The notes under the pieces: generated by a model | Database searches by the model: none | Told to the model about the DNA's origin: nothing | Seen by the model: only the letters and a program-made list of their open reading frames with translations | Part shown: positions 19,231 through 28,199 of the stretch, piece after piece | How the letters are laid out: each line of letters starts with the position of its first letter | Position numbering within the stretch: the first letter of the stretch is position 1 | Assembly: GCA_003605085.1 (NCBI GenBank) | Contig: QZKD01000018.1 | Coordinates: 1 to 64,000 of the forward strand | Direction of reading: 5' to 3' | From: Acholeplasma sp. | Lineage (GTDB): Bacteria; Bacillota_I; Bacilli_A; Acholeplasmatales; Acholeplasmataceae | Length of the DNA stretch: 64,000 nt | Program-made: the position numbers and the translations under genes

Positions 19231-20895
19231 CTATTTAAATTCTATATTATTTATACCCGGCAACATCAATTGGAAATTGCTATAATACTGTGTGACGGGC
19301 CCAAATACCATAAATTGATCGCCTACTTCAAATGTGTAGGACGGGACAAAACTTGCTGTGAAGTCATCCACTCTAATGTTGACAGTCGTACCAAAACTAT
19401 CTTGTGCAACAACGGTATAGGCTTCACTATTTGGTGCTTCATCGATTTCAATCACGGTTAGATGATCAAAGCGAACCACACGTCCGACATAATCTCCCAT
19501 TTGGGTGCCTACAATCGTGGTGATCGTCACTTCATTATCGGTATCGATAAGAACCATATTTTCATACTTGTAATTCGTTAACTGCTTGCTTTCGAAGTAG
19601 ACCGCTGGAACAAGTCCTTGAATCGTCACTTCGTAGCCAATTTGGAGTTCATTGGTTAGGTTATACCCTGTGTAAAGGAATATTCCTCTGCCATTTTCTT
19701 CCAAATAAACACTGTAACCGACCTTGGAGGTAATGACACCGGTCACGGTGACTTTACGTCCGATATAATCATCAAAGTTATCTAAGAGATCGCCAATTAG
19801 GATAGGTGTTCCTGCAGTTGAATAATCATAATCAGGGTCTTCTTCACCGTAAATGCGTTTTCCGGTAAGTTGTGTTTCTGCTCCGGCGACAGTGAATACG
19901 TTTCCGTATTGAGTCGTACTTGCTGAGGATACCCATGCGTAAGCTTGTTCGACGAGTTCTAAGTTGAGAAGTCGTGTGACACCATCTTTCACATACCATA
20001 CCCATGCAAGATAACGTCCGTTACCATCGGTACGTTCACCTTCGGCTTGAAGAATGATCTTTTCAGCTCCGCTTAACTTCTCTCTAACGAAGTTTCCTGC
20101 TTTAATACCCCAAGGATCATATTTACTGGTCGCTTCTGGTGCATCGATACCTAAGTATCTCACGGTAAATCTGATGCCTGTTTTATTATCGATAAAGTTT
20201 GTAGTGTCGCCATCAGTAAATGTGGTTACTGTGACTTCCCCAATGCCATCATCGATAAACGATAGATTGGTATAACTCACCGATAAACGTAATCCATCGG
20301 TGTAATTTGTATCAAATGGGGGAACGGTTAACGTCAAGATGCGTTCGACGGTTGTAACTAAACTAGAGTTAATCGCTTCATAGACAATCGTGTACGTACC
20401 TACTCGGTAATAATCGATACTGGCCACTGGATTTCCTTGGCTATTACGTATTTCTTTGATATATAGGAAACTACCAAAAGGAATATCATTCCCTAAATAA
20501 TCGGTTGCTGTTACTCCTTCTTCAGGATCAAATGTGGGAGGATTCCCTTGAACAGCAACATAGATAGATACATCATCAACACCAGAGATGGTGGGAGCAC
20601 TCGGCAGTGCTTGTGCAATTTCTACACGAATGCTTGTTCCGGGTTCAACTAAATCACCCGTTTCATAACTGACGTAACGAATAAAATATCCTGCAGCGAC
20701 ATCACCCGTTTGGATATAACGAATGATCACTGTTAAATCAATGCCTTCAAAATATTCTTGGACTTCAGCTTCAGTCTTGCCTGATAGATCTGCGAGTGTA
20801 ATCCGATTATCGACCGGAGTTGGCTCGGGTTCCTGGCACGCGGTGGTCAGGAATCCGAGAGCAACCATCAGAACAAGGGTTAATAATTTTCTCAC
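19231..20895 (-). CDS. Secreted lipoprotein nuclease: PASTA-Ig-SNase-OB
   Basis: The 554-residue protein has a lipobox ending at Cys20, a PASTA-like repeat (about 33-95), an Ig-like domain (about 103-190), an SNase domain (about 218-350) and a C-terminal pair of OB-like folds (about 365-550). SNase residues are present: DGDT (228-231), RYLGIDAPE (Arg246, Asp251, Glu254; Ala in place of Thr41 of the staphylococcal enzyme is common), and Arg in ERTDGNGRYLA (288/294). The start is a GTG at 20895 that overlaps the TGA of the solute-binding gene (GTGA), so the nuclease is translated in step with the transporter. It likely cuts DNA or RNA at the cell surface. Confidence 0.88.
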   Translation of the reverse strand: MRKLLTLVLMVALGFLTTACQEPEPTPVDNRITLADLSGKTEAEVQEYFEGIDLTVIIRYIQTGDVAAGYFIRYVSYETGDLVEPGTSIRVEIAQALPSAPTISGVDDVSIYVAVQGNPPTFDPEEGVTATDYLGNDIPFGSFLYIKEIRNSQGNPVASIDYYRVGTYTIVYEAINSSLVTTVERILTLTVPPFDTNYTDGLRLSVSYTNLSFIDDGIGEVTVTTFTDGDTTNFIDNKTGIRFTVRYLGIDAPEATSKYDPWGIKAGNFVREKLSGAEKIILQAEGERTDGNGRYLAWVWYVKDGVTRLLNLELVEQAYAWVSSASTTQYGNVFTVAGAETQLTGKRIYGEEDPDYDYSTAGTPILIGDLLDNFDDYIGRKVTVTGVITSKVGYSVYLEENGRGIFLYTGYNLTNELQIGYEVTIQGLVPAVYFESKQLTNYKYENMVLIDTDNEVTITTIVGTQMGDYVGRVVRFDHLTVIEIDEAPNSEAYTVVAQDSFGTTVNIRVDDFTASFVPSYTFEVGDQFMVFGPVTQYYSNFQLMLPGINNIEFK

Positions 20896-22826
20896 GAGCC
20901 ACCGAGGTTTGCTTCGTTGTAGGCTTCAAGTAATGCAGCAGTGATATCGCCATCACCGAGCATAATGCGTTCAAGGGCTAAACCGACTTGAACACGTGCA
21001 CGTGACGATCCAATAAACGCTGGGTCATAGAACATGTAGCCTGATTGTCTATAGGCTGCGTTAGCTGCCATAGAGATATAGAGTTGATTTGCTGAAGGAT
21101 TGTTCAAGAAGTTTTGATAGGTTGTACTTTCATATGCGCTAATACGAACGGGTAGGTATCCAGTATTCATTGCCCAGTCAATCGTATTTTCGATACTGAT
21201 GATGTGCTTTAAGAATAACCAAGATGCGAGTTGTTCTTGATCCGTACCTGTCTTCATTAAGGAAATATTGGTTCCTTGTTGAATAACAGCTTTGTTATCG
21301 GGTTGATCTGCATTGTAAGGAACAGGTCCTACACCGATTTCGAAGACGGGCTCTTCAGTGGTTGGATCAATAGGTGGCACGTTGTAACGGATACCTGCAG
21401 ATGAACCAATCGTCACGAATGTTTGTTGATTGACGAATGGTGTCGATGCATATTGTTGATCCCAGAATTCTGGCAATGTAATGATGTCATTATTGGTCTT
21501 TAAGAAGTTCATCGCAGAAATGGTGTTTGCATTGTCTACCCAGAGGTATTGGCCTTGGAAAGTTTCAAAGTTAATGCCTGTGTAAGCTCCACCAAATTGA
21601 CGTGTAAAGGTAATGAACGCATTACCTGTTGAGTCATAGGATGCGGGAACAATTAAGGCTTTCGCAGCTGCGATGAGTGGAGCGAGATCTTGTTCACTCA
21701 TGCCAACGTTTGCTGCACGAACTTTTTGTTCTGCTAAGTTGTCGCCATATGTCTTGAGGGCAGGTGCTGCAGCAATTACATCTTGCCATGTTTCAGGTTC
21801 ATCGAGTTCAAGAAGATCGAAGACAGTCTTGTTATAGATCATGACTTCTGTGGACTTGTTGAATGGAAGTGAATAATAGGTACCTTCAGCATCATATTGG
21901 CTGTTTTCTTCTAAGTATGAGCCAATGATATCATCAAGTGCATCATCACCGTTGAGTCCCCATGTTGTACTATCAATATATGGGTTTAAGTTCAACACCG
22001 CTTTACCATTTAAGTATTCAGCGACATGGTCGGGATATGCTTGAACCATATTGGGCATTTCACCTGCGGTAATCGCATTGATCATATTGCTCTTTAAGGT
22101 ATCATAGTTGCCTGCACCGGCTGGAATAACCACTGTGACATTGGGATAGAGTAAATTGAAGCTATCTGCATACTTTTGAAGTAATGCTTGGTTGGCTTCA
22201 CCCATCGCGTGCCATAAAGTAATGGTAATAGGATCTGTCGTTAAGGTCAAGGGGATATCACTTTGCTTCACTTCAAGACGAATCGTGGCACTTGCACGAA
22301 TACCGGCGTTATTCGTTACACGAAGTGTAATGTTATAGACGCCTGGAGTATCGAGTAAATAAATACCTACGACTTCAATTAAACTTGTGATGTTTCCATC
22401 GACTGGGTCTGTCGCTGTGACGCCTGCTTTAGGATCATAGTCACCAGAACCAATGAAGTACACTTGATTTGCTACCACACCATTCAATGTTGGTGGAAGT
22501 GCGTTAGTTGCACTGTTAACGGTCAATGTGATCGTTGCGGTTGCAACTTCACCATCAGCATCCGTAACAGTTAACGTAATGGTATATGTTCCTGGGAAGT
22601 CGTTATCACCAGGTTCATATCCCGAAACTTCAATTTGATCGGTTAAATCGCCATCGCGATCATCTAAGACGGTCACGCCATCTAGGGGATCGTATTCGTC
22701 ACCTTGATCGATGACGGGATTTGCTACCACACCTGAAAATACAGGTGCTTCATTACGTTGTTGAGCACATGCAGAAAGCGTAAGCACACTGAGCATTGCC
22801 AAAACGATAAAGATTATTTTTCTCAT
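20892..22826 (-). CDS. ABC transporter solute-binding lipoprotein with two N-terminal Ig-like domains
   Basis: The 644-residue protein has a lipobox ending at Cys20, then two DUF5011/Ig-like repeats (about 28-107 and 110-187, each D-x-D-G-[DN]-[IL]-T and PGxYxITLxVT), then a family-1 extracellular solute-binding domain from about 195 (ITLWHAMGEANQALLQKYADSF). CUT1 binding proteins usually take oligosaccharides or glycerol-phosphate compounds. The Ig-like stalk is an unusual addition of about 170 residues and could hold the binding domain away from the membrane. It lies between the permeases and the nuclease, which suggests nucleic-acid breakdown products as substrate (inference). Confidence 0.9.
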   Translation of the reverse strand: MRKIIFIVLAMLSVLTLSACAQQRNEAPVFSGVVANPVIDQGDEYDPLDGVTVLDDRDGDLTDQIEVSGYEPGDNDFPGTYTITLTVTDADGEVATATITLTVNSATNALPPTLNGVVANQVYFIGSGDYDPKAGVTATDPVDGNITSLIEVVGIYLLDTPGVYNITLRVTNNAGIRASATIRLEVKQSDIPLTLTTDPITITLWHAMGEANQALLQKYADSFNLLYPNVTVVIPAGAGNYDTLKSNMINAITAGEMPNMVQAYPDHVAEYLNGKAVLNLNPYIDSTTWGLNGDDALDDIIGSYLEENSQYDAEGTYYSLPFNKSTEVMIYNKTVFDLLELDEPETWQDVIAAAPALKTYGDNLAEQKVRAANVGMSEQDLAPLIAAAKALIVPASYDSTGNAFITFTRQFGGAYTGINFETFQGQYLWVDNANTISAMNFLKTNNDIITLPEFWDQQYASTPFVNQQTFVTIGSSAGIRYNVPPIDPTTEEPVFEIGVGPVPYNADQPDNKAVIQQGTNISLMKTGTDQEQLASWLFLKHIISIENTIDWAMNTGYLPVRISAYESTTYQNFLNNPSANQLYISMAANAAYRQSGYMFYDPAFIGSSRARVQVGLALERIMLGDGDITAALLEAYNEANLGGS

Positions 22827-22854
22827 TTTTTCCTCCTGTTAAAATGATCTTTTT

Positions 22855-24264
22855 TTATCCTTTCGTTCCACTTCTACCCACACCAGCAATGATGTATTTT
22901 TTGAGGGAGAAGAAAACGATTAAGAGCGGAACGGTAACAAGCGCTGTCGCGGCTAATTGAATATTATAGACAGGACGCGCATCAGAGCCTTGTCCAACAA
23001 CGAAACTTGTTGAACGTAAAGCAACTGAGATCAACCAATTTTCTTCTGCAGGTGCGACGAGTTGTGGCCAAATATAGGCATCCCATGCACCAATGGCAGA
23101 TAAAATGGTAATCGTGGTAATGGTTGGACGAGCAATCGGAATCATGACACGTTGTAAGTACTTGAAGTCTCCACAGCCGTCCACTTGTGCTGCACGATAG
23201 AGCGTATCAGGAATCTGTCTGAATGATTGTCTTAAGAAGAAAATATAGAAGACAGAGGTCATAAAGGGGAAGATCAAGGCATAACGTGTATTGATCCATC
23301 CTAAATTACTGACTGTAATATAGTTAGTGATCGTATAGAGTTCCCCCGGAATCATCATCGTCATTAAGAGAATGGAGAAGATAAAGTCTCTTCCTTTGAA
23401 TTCCAATCTCGAGAAAGCAAATGCAGCTAAGATTGTTGTGGTCACTGTTCCTAACATCGATAGAATCCCTACGACGAAGGTATTGACGATATATTGCCAG
23501 AAGTTGAAGCGGGTTAACGCCACCTTAAAGTTGACCCATTGCATTTCTCTAATATTAATAAAGAAGCGAGGATTTAAGAATGTCGTTAATTCCACATTGG
23601 TCTTAAGTGCAGTAATGAGCATCCAATAGAATGGAATGAAGATGAATAGTGCAATCAGTGTCAAGAAGGTATACATCGTGACGGTAGCTACTAATTTCAC
23701 TAGAACATCCCGACGCGCAACTTTCTCTAAATCGATTTGAGAACTCGACATCTCCTTGTTTTTTTCGCGGCGTTCTTTTATATCTCTGAAAGTCTCTCCA
23801 CTGAACAACCGTGAAATACTATGACCAATACTCTTCATAAATCCGTTCAATCCATATCCTTTAACCACTTGCATAATTTCAAAGGTATTAAGGAAACGAA
23901 GGATCGATGAGCCAATATTGAAGGTAAACAAACTCATAAACGCATAAAGCATTTGGGTACGATATGTCCATTCATCCATTTCAATCACATCTTTGCTACG
24001 GATGCGTTTGAAGTTACTTATGGTAAGAGGTAAGAAGACGATGAGATATCCAATAAGAAGAGAAATCAGCGCATTCATGGTGGGTTGACCAAAAGTAAAT
24101 CCTAGTACGGTATAGTTCGTATCCACCACATCGGTAATAAGTTCTGGCTCTTCAAGAATAATGAAGAGATGTGAAAGCATATAAATACCTAAAATCACAT
24201 AAAGAAGGTCAAACAGTGTCGCAAATAAATCTAATCTACGAATCTTTTTCGTATATCGTTTCAT
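22855..24264 (-). CDS. CUT1 ABC permease (MalG/UgpE type) with extra N-terminal membrane domain
   Basis: The C-terminal 275 residues are a standard binding-protein-dependent permease with six helices and the EAA motif YRAAQVDGCGDFKYLQRVMIPIARP. The first 190 residues are extra: about three membrane helices (near 14-35, 63-83 and 106-125) followed by a charged cytoplasmic stretch. Typical MalG-like proteins are 270-300 residues; this one is 469. The gene is 12 bases from the partner permease and 28 bases from the binding-protein gene. Confidence 0.9.
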   Translation of the reverse strand: MKRYTKKIRRLDLFATLFDLLYVILGIYMLSHLFIILEEPELITDVVDTNYTVLGFTFGQPTMNALISLLIGYLIVFLPLTISNFKRIRSKDVIEMDEWTYRTQMLYAFMSLFTFNIGSSILRFLNTFEIMQVVKGYGLNGFMKSIGHSISRLFSGETFRDIKERREKNKEMSSSQIDLEKVARRDVLVKLVATVTMYTFLTLIALFIFIPFYWMLITALKTNVELTTFLNPRFFINIREMQWVNFKVALTRFNFWQYIVNTFVVGILSMLGTVTTTILAAFAFSRLEFKGRDFIFSILLMTMMIPGELYTITNYITVSNLGWINTRYALIFPFMTSVFYIFFLRQSFRQIPDTLYRAAQVDGCGDFKYLQRVMIPIARPTITTITILSAIGAWDAYIWPQLVAPAEENWLISVALRSTSFVVGQGSDARPVYNIQLAATALVTVPLLIVFFSLKKYIIAGVGRSGTKG

Positions 24265-24276
24265 GTTCTTCCCTCC

Positions 24277-25326
24277 TTAGTAGTGAACACGGCGTTTGCC
24301 AACTTGAAGTTGGATCACGGTGAACCCTAAGATGATCAAGAACAAGATGATGGCTGCAGCGGAAGCTAAAGACATCATACCATCAAGTGCAGCAAGCCCG
24401 ATGTAATCATAAATATAGAAGACAATAGTTTTTAAATTAATGGTTCCTGTTGCCCCAGTTGTAATCATCCCTTCACGGTTAATGATGGCAACAACTGATG
24501 AATACGTCTTGAATGATCCAATCACTGAAGTAATGAGAATGTAGAAGATCATCGGTGAAATTAGAGGAACAGTAATTCGTTTGAAGGATGTATAGCGTCC
24601 TGCACCATCAATTTGAGCAGCTTGGTAATATTGCTTATCAATCCCTTGAATTCCAGCAAGGAAAACGATGATCTTAAATGCTAACCCATTCCATACGGAA
24701 TAAATTAAGATAACAGACATCGCAGACCAGAAGGTCGCCCCAACACCGACCCAAACGATGGGTTGTCCCCCAAACCAAGAAATGATTTGATTGGCTAACC
24801 CAAGATTGGTTAAGTCATTGGAGTTCCCTTTAAACATGTAGGCGAACACAAGACCGATTGCAATCGAGTTGGTCACATAAGGTAAGAAGAAAATCGTTTG
24901 ATAGAAACTTTTGAGTGGTTTAATCGCATTCATTGCAACTGCGATGAGTAAACTCAAGATTACTGCAATCGGCACGGAAACTATAACAATAATCCCAGTG
25001 TTGAACACAGCTTGCTTGAAGTTGGCATGTCTTAATACAGTTAAGTAGTTACCTGCTAAGGTGTACCCACTAAATTCATTGGTTTGAATGTTATATCCTG
25101 TGTAAAATGAAATGATAAATGAGTTGAAGATGGGATAAAAGGTGAAAATTCCTAAAAGAATAAAAGCAGGAATGACGAAGAGAATAAACTTAAACCAATG
25201 AGGCATATGAGAAATAAAACTCAAGTGGTGTTTATCCATCCAGTCATTGATGATCACCATCATATGATGGGTGCGACTGCGGAATTTCCAAATGAAATCC
25301 TTCAGCGCTAGCTTGAATGTACTCAT
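24277..25326 (-). CDS. CUT1 ABC permease (MalF/UgpA type)
   Basis: The 349-residue protein has a basic N-terminal extension of about 40 residues, six membrane helices and the EAA motif YYQAAQIDGAGRYTSFKRITVPLISP near 225-250. It pairs with the MalG-type permease that follows. Its start overlaps the ATPase stop by four bases (ATGA), so it is translationally coupled. Confidence 0.93.
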   Translation of the reverse strand: MSTFKLALKDFIWKFRSRTHHMMVIINDWMDKHHLSFISHMPHWFKFILFVIPAFILLGIFTFYPIFNSFIISFYTGYNIQTNEFSGYTLAGNYLTVLRHANFKQAVFNTGIIVIVSVPIAVILSLLIAVAMNAIKPLKSFYQTIFFLPYVTNSIAIGLVFAYMFKGNSNDLTNLGLANQIISWFGGQPIVWVGVGATFWSAMSVILIYSVWNGLAFKIIVFLAGIQGIDKQYYQAAQIDGAGRYTSFKRITVPLISPMIFYILITSVIGSFKTYSSVVAIINREGMITTGATGTINLKTIVFYIYDYIGLAALDGMMSLASAAAIILFLIILGFTVIQLQVGKRRVHY

Positions 25327-26369
25327 AGGTGAAGTCCTGTTTCCTTACTGAATAGATGTACTTTACCCTTCTTCACACCAAGTTTGATCGTTTTTTGTTG
25401 ATAAACCGAATCAGAATCCACGAGTGCACGAACATTGATTCCGCCGATAGCAAAGCGGATCATGGTATCACGGCCGATATGTTCGACATCTTCTGCGTCC
25501 ACTTCAAATCCGTTAGGATCTACTCTGAAGTCTTCAGGTCTTACACCGATGTTGTAGATACCATCTTTTTGATCACTATCACCTAAAACGACATCGCCAA
25601 CCATGACTTTACCGGCTTTAATATGTCCTTCAAAGGTATTAATTGGAGGATTTCCTAAGAAACGAGCAACGAAGAGGTTATCAGGGTTGTTATACATTTC
25701 TTGAGGTGCTTCCATTTGTTGTTTAACACCATAATTTAAAACGACCATTTGATCGGATATACTCATCGCTTCTTCTTGGTCATGGGTCACGAAAATCGTC
25801 GTGATCCCCGTTTCGCGTTGAATACGTTTAATTTCTTCTCTGGTTTGAAGTCTTAAACGAGCATCTAAGTTTGAGAGGGGTTCGTCTAAGAGAAGTACTC
25901 TGGGTTTTTTAACGAGCGCACGTGCAATCGCTACACGTTGTTGTTGTCCACCAGAAAGCTGTGAAGGTTTTTTATCGAGTTGATCTTCAATCCCAACAAG
26001 CTTGGCCATTTCCATCACTAAATCTTCCGCTTCTGTACGCTTAATATTTAAATTTTCAAGTGGAAACATAATGTTTTGACGCACAGTCATATGAGGATAA
26101 AGCGCATAGTTTTGGAAAACTAAGCCAATTCCTCTTTTTTCTGGAGCGAGGCGAGTGACATCATCGTCACCAAAAAATATATGTCCACCAGAAGGCTTAT
26201 GAAGCCCTGCAATCATAAAAAGGGTGGTTGATTTACCACACCCCGAAGGTCCAAGTAGACCGACGAGCTTTCCTGAAGGAATGGTGATGGTTAAATCATC
26301 GACGGCGCGAGTTTCTTTACCAGTTTTGTCGGTAAATACTTTGGTTAAATTCTCTAATCTGATCTCCAT
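25323..26369 (-). CDS. CUT1 ABC transporter ATPase (UgpC/MsmK type)
   Basis: The 348-residue ATPase shows Walker A GPSGCGKST near 39-47, the Q-loop VFQNYALYPHMTV, the signature LSGGQQQRVAIARAL near 138, Walker B VLLLDEPLSNLD and the switch His in THDQEEAM. After about 235 comes the OB-type regulatory domain typical of sugar/glycerophosphate ATPases. It is the first gene of the operon and follows a 250-base leader that holds a mini-ORF and a terminator. Some such ATPases serve several importers, so it may not be exclusive to this one. Confidence 0.95.
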   Translation of the reverse strand: MEIRLENLTKVFTDKTGKETRAVDDLTITIPSGKLVGLLGPSGCGKSTTLFMIAGLHKPSGGHIFFGDDDVTRLAPEKRGIGLVFQNYALYPHMTVRQNIMFPLENLNIKRTEAEDLVMEMAKLVGIEDQLDKKPSQLSGGQQQRVAIARALVKKPRVLLLDEPLSNLDARLRLQTREEIKRIQRETGITTIFVTHDQEEAMSISDQMVVLNYGVKQQMEAPQEMYNNPDNLFVARFLGNPPINTFEGHIKAGKVMVGDVVLGDSDQKDGIYNIGVRPEDFRVDPNGFEVDAEDVEHIGRDTMIRFAIGGINVRALVDSDSVYQQKTIKLGVKKGKVHLFSKETGLHL

Positions 26370-26415
26370 GTGATCGTAAACTCCTTAGGGTCTATTTTTA
26401 CTTTTTATAAAAAAG

Positions 26416-26446
26416 AAAAGTACTTTCGTTGTCCAAAAGCACTCTT
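26416..26446 (-). terminator. Leader terminator/attenuator upstream of the ABC-nuclease operon
   Basis: On the minus strand AAGAGTGCTTT (26446-26436), a 9-base loop and AAAGTACTTTT (26426-26416) form an 11-bp stem with G-U pairs, followed by CTTTTTTAT. It lies between the two promoters and the first structural gene and would stop transcription unless relieved. The mini-ORF stop codon lies on the 5' arm. Confidence 0.6.
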
Positions 26447-26522
26447 AGTCACAAGTATTGAAAAAAACACTCTGTGTCGTTGTCAAAAAGGATGTTCGAA
26501 TATCTGTTAGAATTTGATACAT
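26445..26522 (-). CDS. Possible 25-codon leader peptide of the ABC-nuclease operon
   Basis: An ATG at 26522 has GAGGTGA seven bases upstream and opens a 25-residue frame that starts MYQILTDIRTSFLTTT, with six Thr in all, ending at TAA 26447-26445. The stop overlaps the 5' arm of the terminator hairpin, the arrangement of ribosome-controlled attenuators. No similarity is claimed. It may be chance. Confidence 0.4.
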   Translation of the reverse strand: MYQILTDIRTSFLTTTQSVFFNTCD

Positions 26523-26545
26523 AGAACTTTCACCTCAACAAGAGT

Positions 26546-26574
26546 ATTATATAATAATACGACTGAAAAAACAA
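26546..26574 (-). promoter_or_regulatory. Downstream promoter of the ABC-nuclease operon
   Basis: On the minus strand TTGTTT (26569-26574), 17 bases, then TATAAT (26546-26551). The start would fall just before the ribosome site of the mini-ORF. Confidence 0.55.
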
Positions 26575-26628
26575 TGTTAAGATGAATCTACTTAACGGAT
26601 TTTTACACCTTTTTTTCAAAGATATCGC

Positions 26629-26642
26629 TGAAAGCGCTTTTA
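26629..26642. promoter_or_regulatory. cre-like site (CcpA/LacI-family operator)
   Basis: TGAAAGCGCTTTTA matches the catabolite-response consensus TGWAANCGNTNWCA at 13 of 14 positions. It lies 12-25 bases downstream of the -10 of the upstream promoter, so binding would block the start of transcription or elongation. The core AAAGCGCTTT is a perfect palindrome, as used by many LacI-family repressors. Confidence 0.6.
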
Positions 26643-26653
26643 GGGGTAATTCA

Positions 26654-26682
26654 ATTATAGTAAAGAGAGCAGTCTTTGTCAA
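26654..26682 (-). promoter_or_regulatory. Upstream consensus promoter of the ABC-nuclease operon
   Basis: On the minus strand TTGACA (26677-26682), exactly 17 bases, then TATAAT (26654-26659): a full sigma-A consensus match. Confidence 0.75.
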
Positions 26683-26714
26683 CGTAAGTTGATTGTTTTT
26701 CTTTACAAAAGAGA

Positions 26715-26738
26715 AAACAGCACAATAGAGTGCTGTTT
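26715..26738 (-). terminator. asnS terminator
   Basis: The perfect 9-bp stem AAACAGCAC/GTGCTGTTT with a 6-base loop is followed on the minus strand by a T-rich run. It lies 44 bases after the asnS stop. Confidence 0.85.
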
Positions 26739-26781
26739 GTCTATACATTGTTATTTACAATAACAGGATTTCATTTTTACA

Positions 26782-28173
26782 TTAAAATTCGCAGTTCTTT
26801 GGTGTTCTTGGGAAGGGGAGGACATCTCTAATATTTTCAACACCTGATAGGTACATGATAAGTCTCTCAAAGCCCATTCCGAAGCCCGAGTGTACACATC
26901 CACCATAGCGTCGTAAGTCGAGATACCATGTAAAGTCCTCTTCTGGGATACGAAGTTCTTCCATGCGTTTAAGGAGGTAATCTAAGCGTTCTTCACGTTG
27001 CGAACCACCGACAAGTTCACCAGAACCTGGAACGAGTAAATCCATGGCTGCAACCGTTTCATGATCTTCATTTAATCGCATATAGAAAGCTTTAATATCT
27101 TTAGGCCAATCAATCACAAACACAGGTGATTTAAAGTGTTTTTCAGTTAAATACTTTTCGTGTTCAGTATTAATATCTTGTCCATGCTTAGGTAAGTTTT
27201 CAAATTTAACACCACTATGAAGTAGAATGTCAATTGCTTCTTTGTGCGTGACTTTCGCGAAAGGAACATCTAAAACTTTCTTTAGGCGATCGATGAGTCC
27301 TTTTTCAACGAAGGTATCGAAGAAGATCATCTCTTCAGGAAGCTTATCAAACACATAGCGGATAATGTATTTGACCATCTCTTCAACAACTTGCATGTTT
27401 TTACCCAAATCCGCGAAGGCCATTTCAGGTTCAATCATCCAAAACTCAGATGCGTGACGTTGGGTGTTTGAGTTTTCAGCTCTAAACGTAGGTCCAAATG
27501 TGTAGACGTTTCTGAAAGCAAGCGCATAGGCTTCTGCTTCAAGCTGTCCGGTAACGGTTAGGTTGGTTCTTTTACCAAAGAAATCTTTCTTGTAATCGAC
27601 CTGTTTTTCTTCATTTAAAGGAATATTATCGAGTGGAAGTGTCGTCACTGAAAACATTTGGCCAGCACCCTCACCATCGTTTGCAGTGATAATGGGTGTA
27701 TGGGTATAAATGAATCCCTGAGATTGGAAAAATTCGTGAACGGCCATTGCAGCGACTGAACGAAGACGAAAAACAGCGTGAAATAAGTTGGTTCTTGCCC
27801 GTAAATGGGCAACTTCACGCAAGAATTCCCGTGTATGTCGTTTAGGTTGAATGGGGTAATCTTCGGGTGAATCTCCTAAAAGTTCAATGTGATGTGCTTT
27901 GAGTTCGAAAGGTTGTTTCGCTTCAGGTGTTAAAACAAGTTCTCCTCGAATAGCGATTGCACTACCGACTCTTAGTTTTTGAACATCCTTAAAATTGTCG
28001 ATCTTTTGTTCTTCATAGACGACTTGAAGGGTTTCAAAAAATGTTCCATCATGAAAATTGATAAAACCGAACTCTTTTTGCGCGCGATGATTACGAATCC
28101 ATCCATAAAGTTTAATCACTTTATGAAGTTGTTCTTCAGTTTGACGATAAATCTGTTTGACTGTTGTTTCCAT
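26782..28173 (-). CDS. asnS: Asparaginyl-tRNA synthetase
   Basis: The enzyme charges tRNA-Asn. The 463-residue class IIb synthetase has an N-terminal OB anticodon-binding domain (about 1-115; LYGWIRNHRAQKEFGFINFHDG), motif 2 (TFRAENSNTQRHASEFWMIEPE) and motif 3 (GCVHSGFGMGFERLIMYL) near the end. The Asn-specific reading fits the asparagine specifier (AAC) in the T-box upstream. It is a single-gene unit with its own promoter and terminator. Confidence 0.96.
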   Translation of the reverse strand: METTVKQIYRQTEEQLHKVIKLYGWIRNHRAQKEFGFINFHDGTFFETLQVVYEEQKIDNFKDVQKLRVGSAIAIRGELVLTPEAKQPFELKAHHIELLGDSPEDYPIQPKRHTREFLREVAHLRARTNLFHAVFRLRSVAAMAVHEFFQSQGFIYTHTPIITANDGEGAGQMFSVTTLPLDNIPLNEEKQVDYKKDFFGKRTNLTVTGQLEAEAYALAFRNVYTFGPTFRAENSNTQRHASEFWMIEPEMAFADLGKNMQVVEEMVKYIIRYVFDKLPEEMIFFDTFVEKGLIDRLKKVLDVPFAKVTHKEAIDILLHSGVKFENLPKHGQDINTEHEKYLTEKHFKSPVFVIDWPKDIKAFYMRLNEDHETVAAMDLLVPGSGELVGGSQREERLDYLLKRMEELRIPEEDFTWYLDLRRYGGCVHSGFGMGFERLIMYLSGVENIRDVLPFPRTPKNCEF

Positions 28174-28199
28174 ATGATTTGCCTCCTATAGGGAAATAA

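Noticed and set aside
26530-26748. A 72-codon minus-strand frame upstream of the ABC operon
   Set aside because: It spans two promoters, the cre-like site and the asnS terminator, and lacks a ribosome site.
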